From: Romanomermis culicivorax
Lineage: Eukaryota > Nematoda > Enoplea > Mermithida > Mermithidae
Length of the DNA: 64,000 nt
NCBI GenBank assembly: GCA_963922205.1
Contig: CAWUHX010000029.1
Coordinates: 1,612,001-1,676,000, forward strand
Direction: 5' to 3'
Shown: piece by piece, positions 35,757-47,900 of the stretch
Layout: each line of letters opens with the position of its first letter
Position numbering within the stretch: the first letter of the stretch is position 1
The notes under the pieces: generated by a model
The model's input: the letters and a program-made list of their open reading frames with translations, nothing else
Told to the model about the DNA's origin: nothing
Database searches by the model: none
Translations under genes and position numbers: made by a program

Positions 35757-36701
35757 GGCCCGTATGCCAGAAGGTGGAGTAGAATAATCCACGGAATAGC
35801 CTATTCCGAGGAATAGCCACTCCTCGGAATAGGCTAATCCACGGAATAGCTAATCCCCGGAATAGGCTACTCCGTGGATTTTTTTTCTCGGTATTCCAGA
35901 AAGTGGAATAGTGGCGGAGTTCATAATCCGTGGATTAAACAGTGGAGTAGTGACAAAAAGACAAGAAAAAAATTTGTCACATTTTTCACAATGGATTTCT
36001 GCTGTTCTTCCTGGGTTTATCGATTTTATTACTTTTCTCTGCAAGACCACTTTATCGACCTTTTCTCTGCAAGACCACACTTTACCAAATTTATCGGTTT
36101 TTTCTGCTTTCGTTACATAACTTTCTGCTAAATCTACATAATTTGAAACTTGTGAAATGAGCAACAAAAAACGAGGTGATAATTTTTCGGAGCTTGAAAT
36201 TAATTTTCTAATCGAATCTGTCAAGAGTCGAAAAAACGTCATCGAAGATAAAAAACGGACAGCTCGGCTAATAGGTCAAAAAAATCGGCATGGGTCAGCA
36301 TCGAGAAAGACTTCCGAGAAGTTTGCATGTTCGTTTTCCTCGTCCAAATTTCCCAAAAAATCGATGAAATCAACAACTTCCATAGTCATAGCACTATAAG
36401 ATCAATCTTACTCCACCGACTAATCCTGCCTGGCGCAGGTGAAGAAAAAGACAAGAAAAAACGATTTTTTTACCCCACTGTTTGTTCTACTCTTCCTTCT
36501 GGCATGCCGAAAAAAGATATTCCACGGATTACTCCGCCGTTTATTCCGTGGATTAGCCTATTCCACTTTCTGGCATACCGATTTTTTCTACTCTACTCTT
36601 CTCTTTACTCCTCTTTCTGGAATGCCAACTTGAGATATTCCGGGGAATAATCCACGGTTTATTCTACGGATTAAGCTACTCCACCTTCTGGCATACGGGC
36701 C
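35757..36701. mobile_element. Internally deleted Harbinger derivative, 945 bp
   Basis: Left 550 bp and right 390 bp are nearly identical to the ends of the 32,729-35,567 element, joined by a deletion near 36,318 that fuses the start of the Myb-like gene to the transposase exon 1 region. Terminal repeats GGCCCGTATGCCAGAAGGTG, target-site duplication TAA at 35,754-35,756 and 36,702-36,704. It has no transposase, so it would depend on the full-length copy. Confidence 0.95.
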
Positions 36702-36704
36702 TAA

Positions 36705-37271
36705 AAGAGTTATCGAGTTAAGCTGAGAGTTTAGTCACAGTTTATAGCTGCCGGTTAATCGATTCCTAACATAATGTCAATAACGATATTATCTCGGCAC
36801 GAAATTCTGCATGCGTACTTACTTTCAGCATTTTTACGTTACAAGCATTTGAAAAAAACGGACTATACAATTATCTTTCAACCAAATGAACTTATTCTTT
36901 CGATTGGATGTTCACGAATTTGAAAATGAAATTTAAAGGCTTACAGGTTCTTTGGATCAGCATAATTTGAGGAGAGAGGGAGATCGACGATTGTGCACAC
37001 CGCGCTTACTCTAATAAATCCCGTCCTCTAGCAGGACCAGTAGTGAAAAGTTGACAGCTCAATTCGAATTCAAGCACCGTTTAAACTCAAAACACAGACA
37101 TTGTTACTGTAAAGTGTAGCATTCGGTTGAGGAAACAATTTTTTTCAGGTCAGTTACTGTCTAGGAAAAAGTAACCTCTGACACTTTATGTGCCGACTTC
37201 TAAAACTTGAGAAAAAAAAGTCCGTTAAAACTGTAACAATATGCACCATCCGATAGTAAAAAGGAACAGAC
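36705..37271. other. Spacer between Harbinger-type elements
   Basis: No ORF or recognised element. Confidence 0.4.
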
Positions 37272-37274
37272 TTA

Positions 37275-38203
37275 AGGCGCTAAGTTTGCTGGCCGATTGA
37301 AATAATCCAGGATTACGTTTAATCCCCAATTATGTAATCGTGGATTAAAATTTAATCGGCGATTAAAATAATCGGCAAGCTCGTCAGCCGATTACGTAAT
37401 CGCAGGTTGAAAATATAATCGCCAATTAAAAAATCCAGGATTAAAAGTATAGTTGCAGATTGAAAACTGTATACCGTATATTGTCTATAGTGTAGGTGTA
37501 CAGCTTTTCCTTCAGTACGTCGCCTTTCGTCATATCCACTTCCAAATCCACGTGTCCGTAGAAAACTACTAATTTTGATTCTGAAGAAATTCAATTCTTT
37601 TGAAGAAAATTATAAAAAATTGTTTACTACAGGTTTTTAAATTTGTTGTTATTAAAAAATTTATTGAATTTTTATTGGAAAAATGTTTTTTAAATAAATT
37701 TTTTTTGTTTCTTTCTTATTTTTATTAATTTTTTATCCAATTAGCTGTCTTGCATTGTCCTTACTTAGTTTAGATCACGACCAGAACTTCTCTTTCGAAT
37801 GATTCTATCGGATTCGATCTATCCAGCTAAATGACGAATTAGTACTTGGTTTTCTGCTTCATTCTCGTTTATACTTGATGTTCTGCTTCATCGTCGTTTA
37901 GATCGTCCAAAAAACAAGAACATTCATTTTTCAATTATTAAACTGACTATGCAATCGCAAAAAACAGATATAATCGGCCTTTTAAACCTGGAGTGAGACA
38001 GGATTGAAAACTCCGATTATCATCATCGTCGATTGTGGTAATCTAGTTTTTATCGGCTGACGGACTACCGATTGTTTTAATCCCCGATTAAACTAATCAA
38101 TCGGCCGACGAGCTTACCAAAAAAATTTAATCCTGGATTTTGAGCGACGTTTAATCCCCGACTACTTTAATTGGCCTTTAATCCGCCAAGAAACTTACCG
38201 CCC
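37275..38203. mobile_element. Harbinger-type MITE with TAATCG-rich ends, 929 bp
   Basis: Ends AGGCGCTAAGTTTGCTGGC and (complemented) GGGCGGTAAGTTTCTTGGC, with TTA on both sides (37,272-37,274 and 38,204-38,206). Both arms contain many copies of GGATTAAA / TAATCGGC / CCGATTA. No coding capacity. Confidence 0.75.
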
Positions 38204-38206
38204 TTA

Positions 38207-38966
38207 GAGCCAATAATAAACTTTTTTCGAATCTTCGAGCGCTACATCGCATTCAAGTCGGACCACGTTGGACGCAAAACCATATTTATAGTTTCCACGC
38301 CATTTTCTTGTCCACTGTACATTTTATCATGGTCTGTTTTTCATATGCTACAATGCTTGTAAATGGAAAGATGGCGAAAGTGAGTTAGGGACTTTACTGC
38401 CGAACTTTTTTACTGAATGAATACTTAATGCTGTTGAGAATACTCACAGATTTCCAGTCCAACGTGACATATAGTTTCGTAGCAAATCGTAAAAAATGTT
38501 TTATTATTTACAAGCATTTCAAGAAAAACAAACTACAGGTGGCTGATTTCGAATTAACTTCGGATTCTGCCTAGAAATAAGATAGTTGAGCTGAACAAGC
38601 CCCGTAAGAACCCATCTTACATTTTCCTAATCGAAGTTAGAGCGAGATTTTCTTACGACTAGATCATGATTAACTAATATATCGATAATCAAAAAAACAA
38701 ATCAAGTATGCACATATAAACCAAGGATATAATAAAATAAAATGACTATCGGCGAAACTATGCATACTAATAAAAAATCATGAACTAAAAAACAACAATG
38801 TATGTCGTAACAACTAGAAAATAATGGGAACTCACGGAGAAAAAACCATCGGTTCGCTAATTAAGGCACAGGAAAAATAAAAATTGACTGGGAAAAGGAA
38901 AAGTTCATCGTTCTGCTTGTATGCTGAGATCTTTGCTCGAATGATATTATGTCTTCGAAAAAAATG
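38207..38966. other. 3' flank of the GDNF-receptor-like gene
   Basis: Downstream (minus-strand sense) of the stop at 38,967. A minus-strand AATAAA lies near 38,502. Includes a partial copy of the dispersed 210-bp repeat. No gene seen. Confidence 0.4.
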
Positions 38967-41900
38967 TCATCCCATTGAGCTAAAAATTGCGCACAAAATG
39001 ACCATCAATAATAATCGCGCGATTAACCCGGTATTCATCGATTTAGTTATCGTCGAAATTGCCGAAGACGTAAACGGCAAATTGTCTTGCAAATTCGCAT
39101 GTTTTATAACCGATAACATTAAATTGTCCCGCATTTGTTTATTATTGATCAAAGTCACAAGATTTGATAATGGTTTCCGGCACATCTGAAAAAACGAGTA
39201 ATACAAAGAAGCGTGGTTTTTCATGAAACGCTTCCAGTTAGAAATTGACCGTATTCGCTTTCGTTTTTTATAATTTGCAAGTATTTTAATAAATGTAGAC
39301 TATAACAACAATCTGCTAGGATTGCACTGTACATCCACGAATTTTAGGTCTTTCATATCAAATTAAGTATTTGGTGATACAAGTGCGTTTTATTCTCATT
39401 CTCAATTCTCATTATTAGATATCTTTTCCAAGTCCCAAGTCTGGAAAGCACATGATAAAGTTCAACGTCTATAACTCAAGAAGTCTGCTCAGAAATGCTT
39501 TCATCTGGCGTCAATCTTCATCATATTATGCAAAGAGTGTGATCGTATGTTTGTGATTCCACAACGTTGAACAAATAAGAAGTTTGACGGCAGCAAGAAG
39601 AGCACAGAAATATAATTCCGCAGTATGCACATTATATTTCATTTATTTTCAAATGATCGATGCAACGATCCAATGAAAGTAAGATCAATAATTTCGTCAA
39701 CGAGCGGAAAACAGAACAACTGAAAATTTCCTTAATAACTTTTAAGTGATCAAAATTGCTCGAGTAGCACTCATGTATCGACGCAGTTCAGTCCAAATTG
39801 ACAGTGGATAAGTCTGATCTTTTTTCAATGATTTTGGCCTCTCCCATTCTCATTAAGAAATGTAGCGTTTCTCCACACTATGAAGTTAACTAAGTGAAAA
39901 CTGTGTATCAAATTTTCTGGTTAAATGGACTACAGTACCGCAGACATGAGCACCACTATGACAAATTAAGAAAAGTTTTATACCGTTTCTGGTCCACCTT
40001 TGGTGAATTGCTCTTCACTTGAGTTACCAATAACACGTGCTTCGGCTTGATATATAGCATAGTTTGAATATCGACTAACGAATGTCAATCTGCACATTTC
40101 CTGCAAAAATTCAATGCGTTCTTTTCAAAAATTGTAATTTTTTCGAGAATAATGAACGGGTGCTTGTTTACCTTGAGGTCGGAGACACCAGTTTTGAGGT
40201 TCCAAAGACTCTTTACAAATGGAAATTTCATTCTCAGTTATACATCAGAAAAGTGTGACTGTGATAGACATGAGTTTTAGCTTCCAATTATGTGATCTAA
40301 GTGAACAGGAAGCGTCACTAGTTCAAAAACCTAAAGAGAGAAGAAAATTTTCGAATCGTTCATGTTATAGAGCATTAGATAGTCCACAGCAACCTTACAC
40401 TGACCATTTTTCCCCATAGGTCTTCTTTACACTAAAATGTCTACCTATACCCGGTATCAGGAACTGTTACACCTATGGAAGAGTTAAAAATCACAGTCGA
40501 TGAAGCTTGCTGAAATGAGGAAAGCTGGCAAGAGTTACAAGGCTAAAACATACGGGTATTCATGAATCTTCTGTAACTTACAGATCCACCAATTCTTGAA
40601 AATTCTGTTTGTAGATCGCGCAATATGGACCAATGACTTTTGTCGACGTCGTAAAACTTTTTCGACGCAGTTATTTCGCGCAACTGAGGCACGAGCCACA
40701 TATACTCCAACTCTGAATACCCGATTCCAACGAATAAACCTTGTGTAAAAAATTTGATTACACGATGTGTATAAGCTTACGCAACTCCAGATATACCATT
40801 GTCTTTAAAAAATTCGACCGACTTTTCTAACTTATATCCTTCCGGATATTGACAAATGTAGAATCCATCGACGCAAGTGCAAAGGCCCCGATCCAGCAAG
40901 TACATCGACGTCCCAAAGGCTATAAATAATTTTAATCATGTCACTTGCTACTATAGTCTATTTATTATTTATTTTAGCATATGCGCGGAAACGCATCGAA
41001 AGTTCTATTCAAGGAAACACTTAAGAATCATTGACACTAATTTTTTGCAAGGGTTTTAGGTCAAAAAAATTATTTTTTGGTTGACTGTGTCCTGATACTG
41101 AACATTTATAATTCAGTTACATGAAAGGTATCAGATTTACCCTTTTATGTCAATTAAATTTTTTTGCACTACTAGCATTTACAGTACTTTCATCAAGAGA
41201 ATTCCAAGCCATGGAGTATCCGACAACAATTCATATTTCAACAGATCATGAAGATATTTACAATACGCCACTCTTAAAGAATCATTAGCATAGTTAGAAT
41301 TGTGAACGATAGAGAAAAAGTCATAGATTGGCAAAACATTCAAACGAACAATATTATAAACTATAATGAGATCGGAACGAAGCCGTCGCAAGTCTAATCG
41401 CTCCAAACCCAGGTGGTCCAAACGTTCGTCATAAGATAATGAAGTATCATAAATTGTATTCTCTTAGTGAATATCTGCTGAACATTTTCAACTCTTTTGA
41501 GGTTTTGCTTGACTTTAGGATTCCACTGTGCCATATTCTAATATATGTCTAACATAAGTAATGAAAGCGTTTGTAAGTATATTTTTATTTCTATAGGAGA
41601 AACTACGGAAAAAATCGATTTTTTTTCATTGACAGATCCCTCCCTTAAAATTTTGGGGAATCAGTGACCACCGGCTTTCAAAAAGTCGCCCGACCCCCCC
41701 CCCAGACCTCGGGGCCCAGTTACATGTATGAATTGTGTGAGAGACTTATTTTATTGTCGTACTAAATTCTATTCAATTTATAACTACAATAATAAATACT
41801 TAACATACCGTAAAGGAGGCTCAATTTCAAACAGAAGAAAAGCGAAATTAAACAATTTCTTAGCGGAATTCAGCTGGTGAATATGATTTGAAATAAAACT

Positions 41901-44900
41901 CGTTGATAACGATCAGTATCTGTTTTCGTGGAATGCTTGATGTATTTTCGTGGATTTTGAAATTAATAAAATAAAAGGTGTGTTTTGTGGCTCAGCCAAC
42001 AAATTTTCAGTTTTTTATATTTGCAATTAGACAGAGAATAAAGTAAAATGATTCAGAAAATGATTTTTTGTTGTCAACGTTGCTTCTCTACAGTAAGATT
42101 TTGTGACGTTATGGTTATAAGTGGCCGGTTTTTGTATATTTTAATAATTTAAAAAGTAATAATTAACAATAATTTACAACAAATTTATTTAGTAAGCACG
42201 GTAAAAATCGTCGTTCCAATATAGATGAGAACAACGTAATGCTGATAAATGTGAATATCTTAAGACTATGCAAGGCCCAAGAGTTGATAGGAGAGGATCC
42301 GATCTTCGTTGGCCGTAGGGTAGGTTCCCTGGCGCTTCAAAAAGACAAAGTTACAATTTGCTGAAGGGATTGTCCCTGCGTTTTAAAAATGGTTCCAAAA
42401 ACACTGCTCGTACGAAGCAGCTGAATGCAAACGTAAAATCGGAGTAAGAATGAGAATCTCCTCTATCCTCGTGTTGACTATCCATATGGACGAAGTCATG
42501 GAATCAATCAGATTGGGTCAGTCTTTTGGACCGTCCCTTCAGTGCACAGGTGCCATATTGTGCGATTTATTGTAACTAGTCAAGTGTGAGCAGGCATAGC
42601 ACGTTTTTTTGTATAATGGGCATTTGCATGAGTTTTGATAAGATAAAGATATAGGGCCTTGTTTGCACAAGGCCCATATTGAATAATTGTTATGTATTGT
42701 ATAGAATTTTGATGTTTCTCGGAATGACGACTAACAATGGGGAAAAGTGAAGGCATGACTGGAACAAATAAAGCATTACTTACATATTTGATGAATGAAG
42801 AAAGATGCAGTATCCTGGTCGAAAACAGACAAAGAAAATATGAACTAAAATTTTATACATAATGAAAGCAAAAACACATTTTACATTGTTCTTGAAAATG
42901 AGACATTTCACTCCTCGTGACAATTTTCATACCATTAAACCTTATAGCCATTATGGTAATGCAAAACTACGCGTAAAATTTTCATAGGTAGAACACATCG
43001 CCTGTATAATCTCCTTCGCGAAGGTTACCCCTTCAGCCAGCCTTGAACCTGAATAACTCATGAACCGAGAGTTAGCTTTCTTTACGTAGTTAGATAGATG
43101 TTTGAAATCTGCATGAAATGTAGGCGATGGAAAAAAGCTCATGAAGCTGATGTTATCGAAGGGGACCCCTTCCCGGAGGGGGAGATTGTGCAACAGGGCC
43201 CAGGACATAATAGACGTCAAAGTAAGACGTGTGCCAAATTGAGACTGGCGCCAAGTTGCAACACTTTCGTTCACGATCATCTGTGACCTTTCAGAATGTT
43301 CAGTCTGCCTTTCCTTTAAACTACTTGCAAATGAAACCGGAAAGCAAATACTAATGTATTTTATTAAATCGGTTAAAAAACGCCACTCCTACAATGTTTC
43401 TTGTAGTTTATAATGTGGGTAGGAATCATTAGCGCAGTCGGTTCAAAAGCGCAGCCAAATGTTCAAAAGCGCAGCTAATGCAAATGGGTTCAAAAGCGCA
43501 GTTAGTGATAAACTATTCCACAATAGTTTAGAGGGTCAAAAGCGCAGGCAACAGTTAGCTACAGACGAAATTTCACCTGAAAATAGATATAAATTTTTCG
43601 AAAACTGAGTTGGCATGCTACACGACAATAATACTTAAAAAATGCATCTCATTAAGAAAAAGCGTCGTTTTTTGGCCTCTTTTTGAGTGCTTTCAAAAAT
43701 AGACAACTTGTACATAGTGCTAAGTTCACAAAAGTGTTTTCGACTGTTGTTCCATCGTTTATAAAATCGTTCTTGTCAATTTGCTCCGAATTGTGCCATT
43801 CCAATGAATTTCAGTGAAGCGAGCTACGTATCATTCTCTGAAAACCAAGATTCTTTCGTATGCAAATCCTTTAAATTCGAATCAACTTTACCAATTTCGT
43901 AAAAAATCGCAACAAGTTTTGAGAACCACCGGTGAACTCAACGAATATTGGCTTTGTATTGAATGCGAAAAAATTTTGAAAACTGTCTCCATTTGCTTTT
44001 CAGTTTTTAATGGGTGAAATCCATGCTTATCTCCGTTTTATGCGCCATTGCGTTGGTAAAAAATCGCGAATTTTAGTACACGATGAATAGTAGAATGATG
44101 TTGGCAATGTAGAAATAAAATCGACTTTGATGACAAAACTATAAACCTGCAAATTATACATACACATGTCGCTGAAAAGCAAAATTAAGCATTATATCTG
44201 CAATTAGCAAGTTCACTTTTGATGCTCCTGCGCTATTGAAACAACTGGCTGCGCTTTTGAAGCAACTGCGCTTTTGAACTGACTGCGCTTTTGACCCCCG
44301 ATCTATAATGTTTATAATACATCTGGCTCATACCACATTCTAACGTGGTAACCCTTTTAAAAAAATCATTCAACAACAAATCTCACCATGCAAGTCAATC
44401 GTGCCGCTAGTTAGCAGTTCGTCATTGACATTACAACGTAATCCATCGAGGCACTTGAGGTCTGTGCATGTTATGGTCGCGTCTTCATAGCAAGTGCAAT
44501 ACTTTGAGCATCTGTAGTCCACCGACGTGTAATCCTAGAAAGAAGATCTAAGGTAGTACAAAAAACGGTCTAGGACAGTTCGGCGCCAGGCCATTTCGGA
44601 GCTAGCCATTTTGGCACCGCGTCCGTCATTCCGGCGCCTAACATTATATGATTTAATATGCAAAAGCGAAATCATAAAAAATCTGCATTACTTCCTCAGT
44701 CGCTTTTTGAGGTTGCATTGGTAGTGTAAAATAGTATATAACGAGATAATAAAATGCACTACTAACAGGAGAAAGAAAAAAGAGAGGCACGAAAAGAGTT
44801 GCAAAGATACAAAATGGTTGCAGAAGAGGAAAATACGTTTTTTTCTGAAAATGCCAGAAGCGGTGCCACAGAAAGCATATGCATACAAAGCAGTGCAGGG

Positions 44901-47900
44901 CGAAAACTGTCAACAATTTAATTGGTCGAAAAAATGTGTTATCAATTTCATAGGTCGAAAAATTTATATCATCAGTTTGATCAGTCGAAAAAAATGTAGT
45001 TTACTGGATCCGAACCGTAGGTCTAAGCGTGAGTCTAAACCTAAGCCTAAGCCTCAGCCTAAACTTAAGCCTAAACCTAAAGCTGAGCATAAATCTAACC
45101 TAAGCCTAAGCCTAAGCCTAAAACTAAGCCTAATTTTAAGTTTAAGCTAATGCTCATGCCTATGTCTAAGACTAAGCCTGAGCCAGAAAATTTTCCAGAA
45201 TAAAACTAAGAAAATCGATAAATTTTTTCGACCAATCAAATTGATGACAGTTCTCGCTCGACAATGCTTTCTCATATGCAGTGCAACAAATAAAAAAATG
45301 ACTATTTATCGTCTTTTTCTTTAAATGCTTGCAAATAATGAGAGTGAAGAGCAAGCACTGTTTGAGTCTTTCAAGATTATCAGCCAAACCGTATGGCACA
45401 TAGCGTCAAAAACCTGTGAGCATATATTCATCTAACCTTTAGCTATTTTTTTAAAAAAATATCTTAGTCAAAAGTTTACGTAAACGATTTCAACGACAGT
45501 ACTAATTTTTCTCAATTTTCACTTTACAAGCATTTAATGAAATACAGACTTGTAAAGCAATTTTATTTTCATACAGAAAAAATATCAGGCAAAAAAATTT
45601 AATCATGAATTCATTTTAAAGTTTTTACTGTCGTTTTCCAACAGCGAAAAATACAATGAAAAATATAAGATAGAGAAGGAATGTGATGAAAAAAGAAAGA
45701 AAAAAAATTAAACAAAACACAAAAATTTTGGCGCCAAAACGGCTCGGCGCCAAACTGACTGGCGCCGAAATGGCGGCGCCATTAGTCAATTTCCGTGCAC
45801 ATAATAGTTGCGTTTGGATAAATTTTTCTTAGGTGCTGCTTTTGCGAACAATACTTTTGCTAACAGACACAATTAGTCTCACAATACGAGCAGGTTAATT
45901 ATTGTAAAGTTTTTCAAATAGACCTCAAGGATTGTTTCATTAAAACGCTAGTGAATCTGGTAAGCATAAAAACTGCATATTTTCTACAAAAATGCATATT
46001 TCTAATGTGATCTTGTTCCATCGTTTGACCTCCGCAGCCGCAGTCTAGAACTGTGTAGCCAGTTCGAAGGAACAACTATAGTCCATTTGTTTTCAGATGG
46101 GTCTCGGAACGCAAATAATAAAATATCTGCATAATCGGTCGCCTTTTTTACCAGATTTACAGTAGCAAAAAATATGTATTGCATACGATGCAGGTTTATC
46201 GTCTGGCTACGGATTTCTCTGCAGTCCGGGGCTCTTGTGAAAATAAATGTAGTATAGTACTCTAGTCACTATTTCCATGGAATCTAATGCTGGTTTTACT
46301 GTCGTATATGACAGTAATATCCATTATGTGAGACATGCAAATGATTCAACTTACTCTGAATATCTGCTCTGGGTAATAATAGCGCTCTTGTGAGGTCACA
46401 TCGAATATGATGCATCGAACTGAAAAAGAAATCGTTGGAAAAAGCTAAGGTTAGAAACTGTTTGAAATCAAAATCTATCTCGTTTACGTCTATATCATCT
46501 TAAAAGGATTGCAGTAGAATCTTTCAAATGGAATTGTCGCGTCGAGAAATTTTCCGAAGTTAATCAAATATTACCAGTCCAGTTCACAAAAGTTTGGTGG
46601 TGTTGCGCTAACCCTATTGACTAACAATTTTTTTGATACTTGAAAGTGTAGCAATCAGATATTGACCCAGAAATAATTTTTTTCGCAAATCACAAGTCAA
46701 CAGTGATTAGTGATTGACATTTTCTTGGCGTTATGAATGAAGTTTTGCGCGACATCTTTTTTACTTTTTCTATGGTCAGTTCCTTAAAATTCCTTAAAAC
46801 GCTTATCGATAATAAAAGTGGAAGGCAAGTACACAACTTCATATTTTTACTATTTTGCCCAGCTATCACACAGACTGGAAATTTGTAAGTGGAAAAATTT
46901 CTCCTTCAGCTAACCTTTGAAAAATTCTACAGTAAAAGCTTTGTGTTAATGGTTTTTACGACACTATAAATTTTTGTACTTTTCAATTTAGAAACATTTT
47001 ATAAAAAACAGACTACAGTATGAAAAGCTTTGGGTTTTGCAGTATTTTAACCGTAGCAGATGCCATACGGTATAGTCTATTTTTTTGTAAAATGTGGAAA
47101 CTGACAAAAATTAGCAATGTCTTAGAAATCGTTTCTACAAACTTTTGGCTATAAAATTTTATAGTCAAAAAATAGTCGAAGCTTAGTTGATCACAGGTTT
47201 TCAGCCCTATGTGACATAGAGTTTAGCTGAAAGTCGTAATAATCTGAAATAGTCCGTGCTTTCCACTCTTCTCATTTGGAAGCATTTCAAGGAAGACAGA
47301 CTGTAGGGCCAGAAATACTCAGTTGTGAAAAATTCGAAATATGTTATTCGCGGCTTTTTGTCGACTTAAATGGAAAATTGCGCGTTCATGAGTCGTTTAA
47401 AGTAATTTGTCTCCGGACACCCTGTCACCATTAGCGAAATTAGTTTTTCTGCACTGACAAACAGAATCAAATTAATCAATCGATGATGATGATGATGATT
47501 CATAATTCTAAGCTTCGCACAAAAACAGTTTCATACTTGGAGGCGTAGTTGTGATGGCCGTAGTAGTCGAGGTGGATATTGAGGTCGTCGTCTTCGTCGC
47601 ATTCGACGTAGTTGTGGTGATCGACGTCCTAGACGTCGTTGTCTTTGAGGTCGTTTCGGTAGTCGTACTTTTAGTCGTTCGGGCAGTTGTTGGGAAAGGC
47701 ATCGGAAACCTGTCGCTAGTTGTAGAAGTGGGAAGAATAGTAGAATGAGGCACTGTTCTGACAACTGGGGCCTGAGTTATAGTTATAAGATCTGGAAAGG
47801 AGGCAAAAGTAAAGCTAACGCAAAAAAACATCAATGTGGAAGTGATCATGAGGCCTAGAAGGAATTGTGAAAATCACTAGATCCTATAATATCACTATTT

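Noticed and set aside
33128..36399. Duplicate Myb-like genes at 33.1 and 36.2 kb as a host gene pair
   Set aside because: Both lie inside Harbinger elements with matching inverted repeats and target duplications; the second is part of a deletion derivative.
42951..43280. 109-codon minus-strand frame in a receptor intron
   Set aside because: No family resemblance, and skipping it keeps the splice phases of the receptor gene intact; left unannotated.
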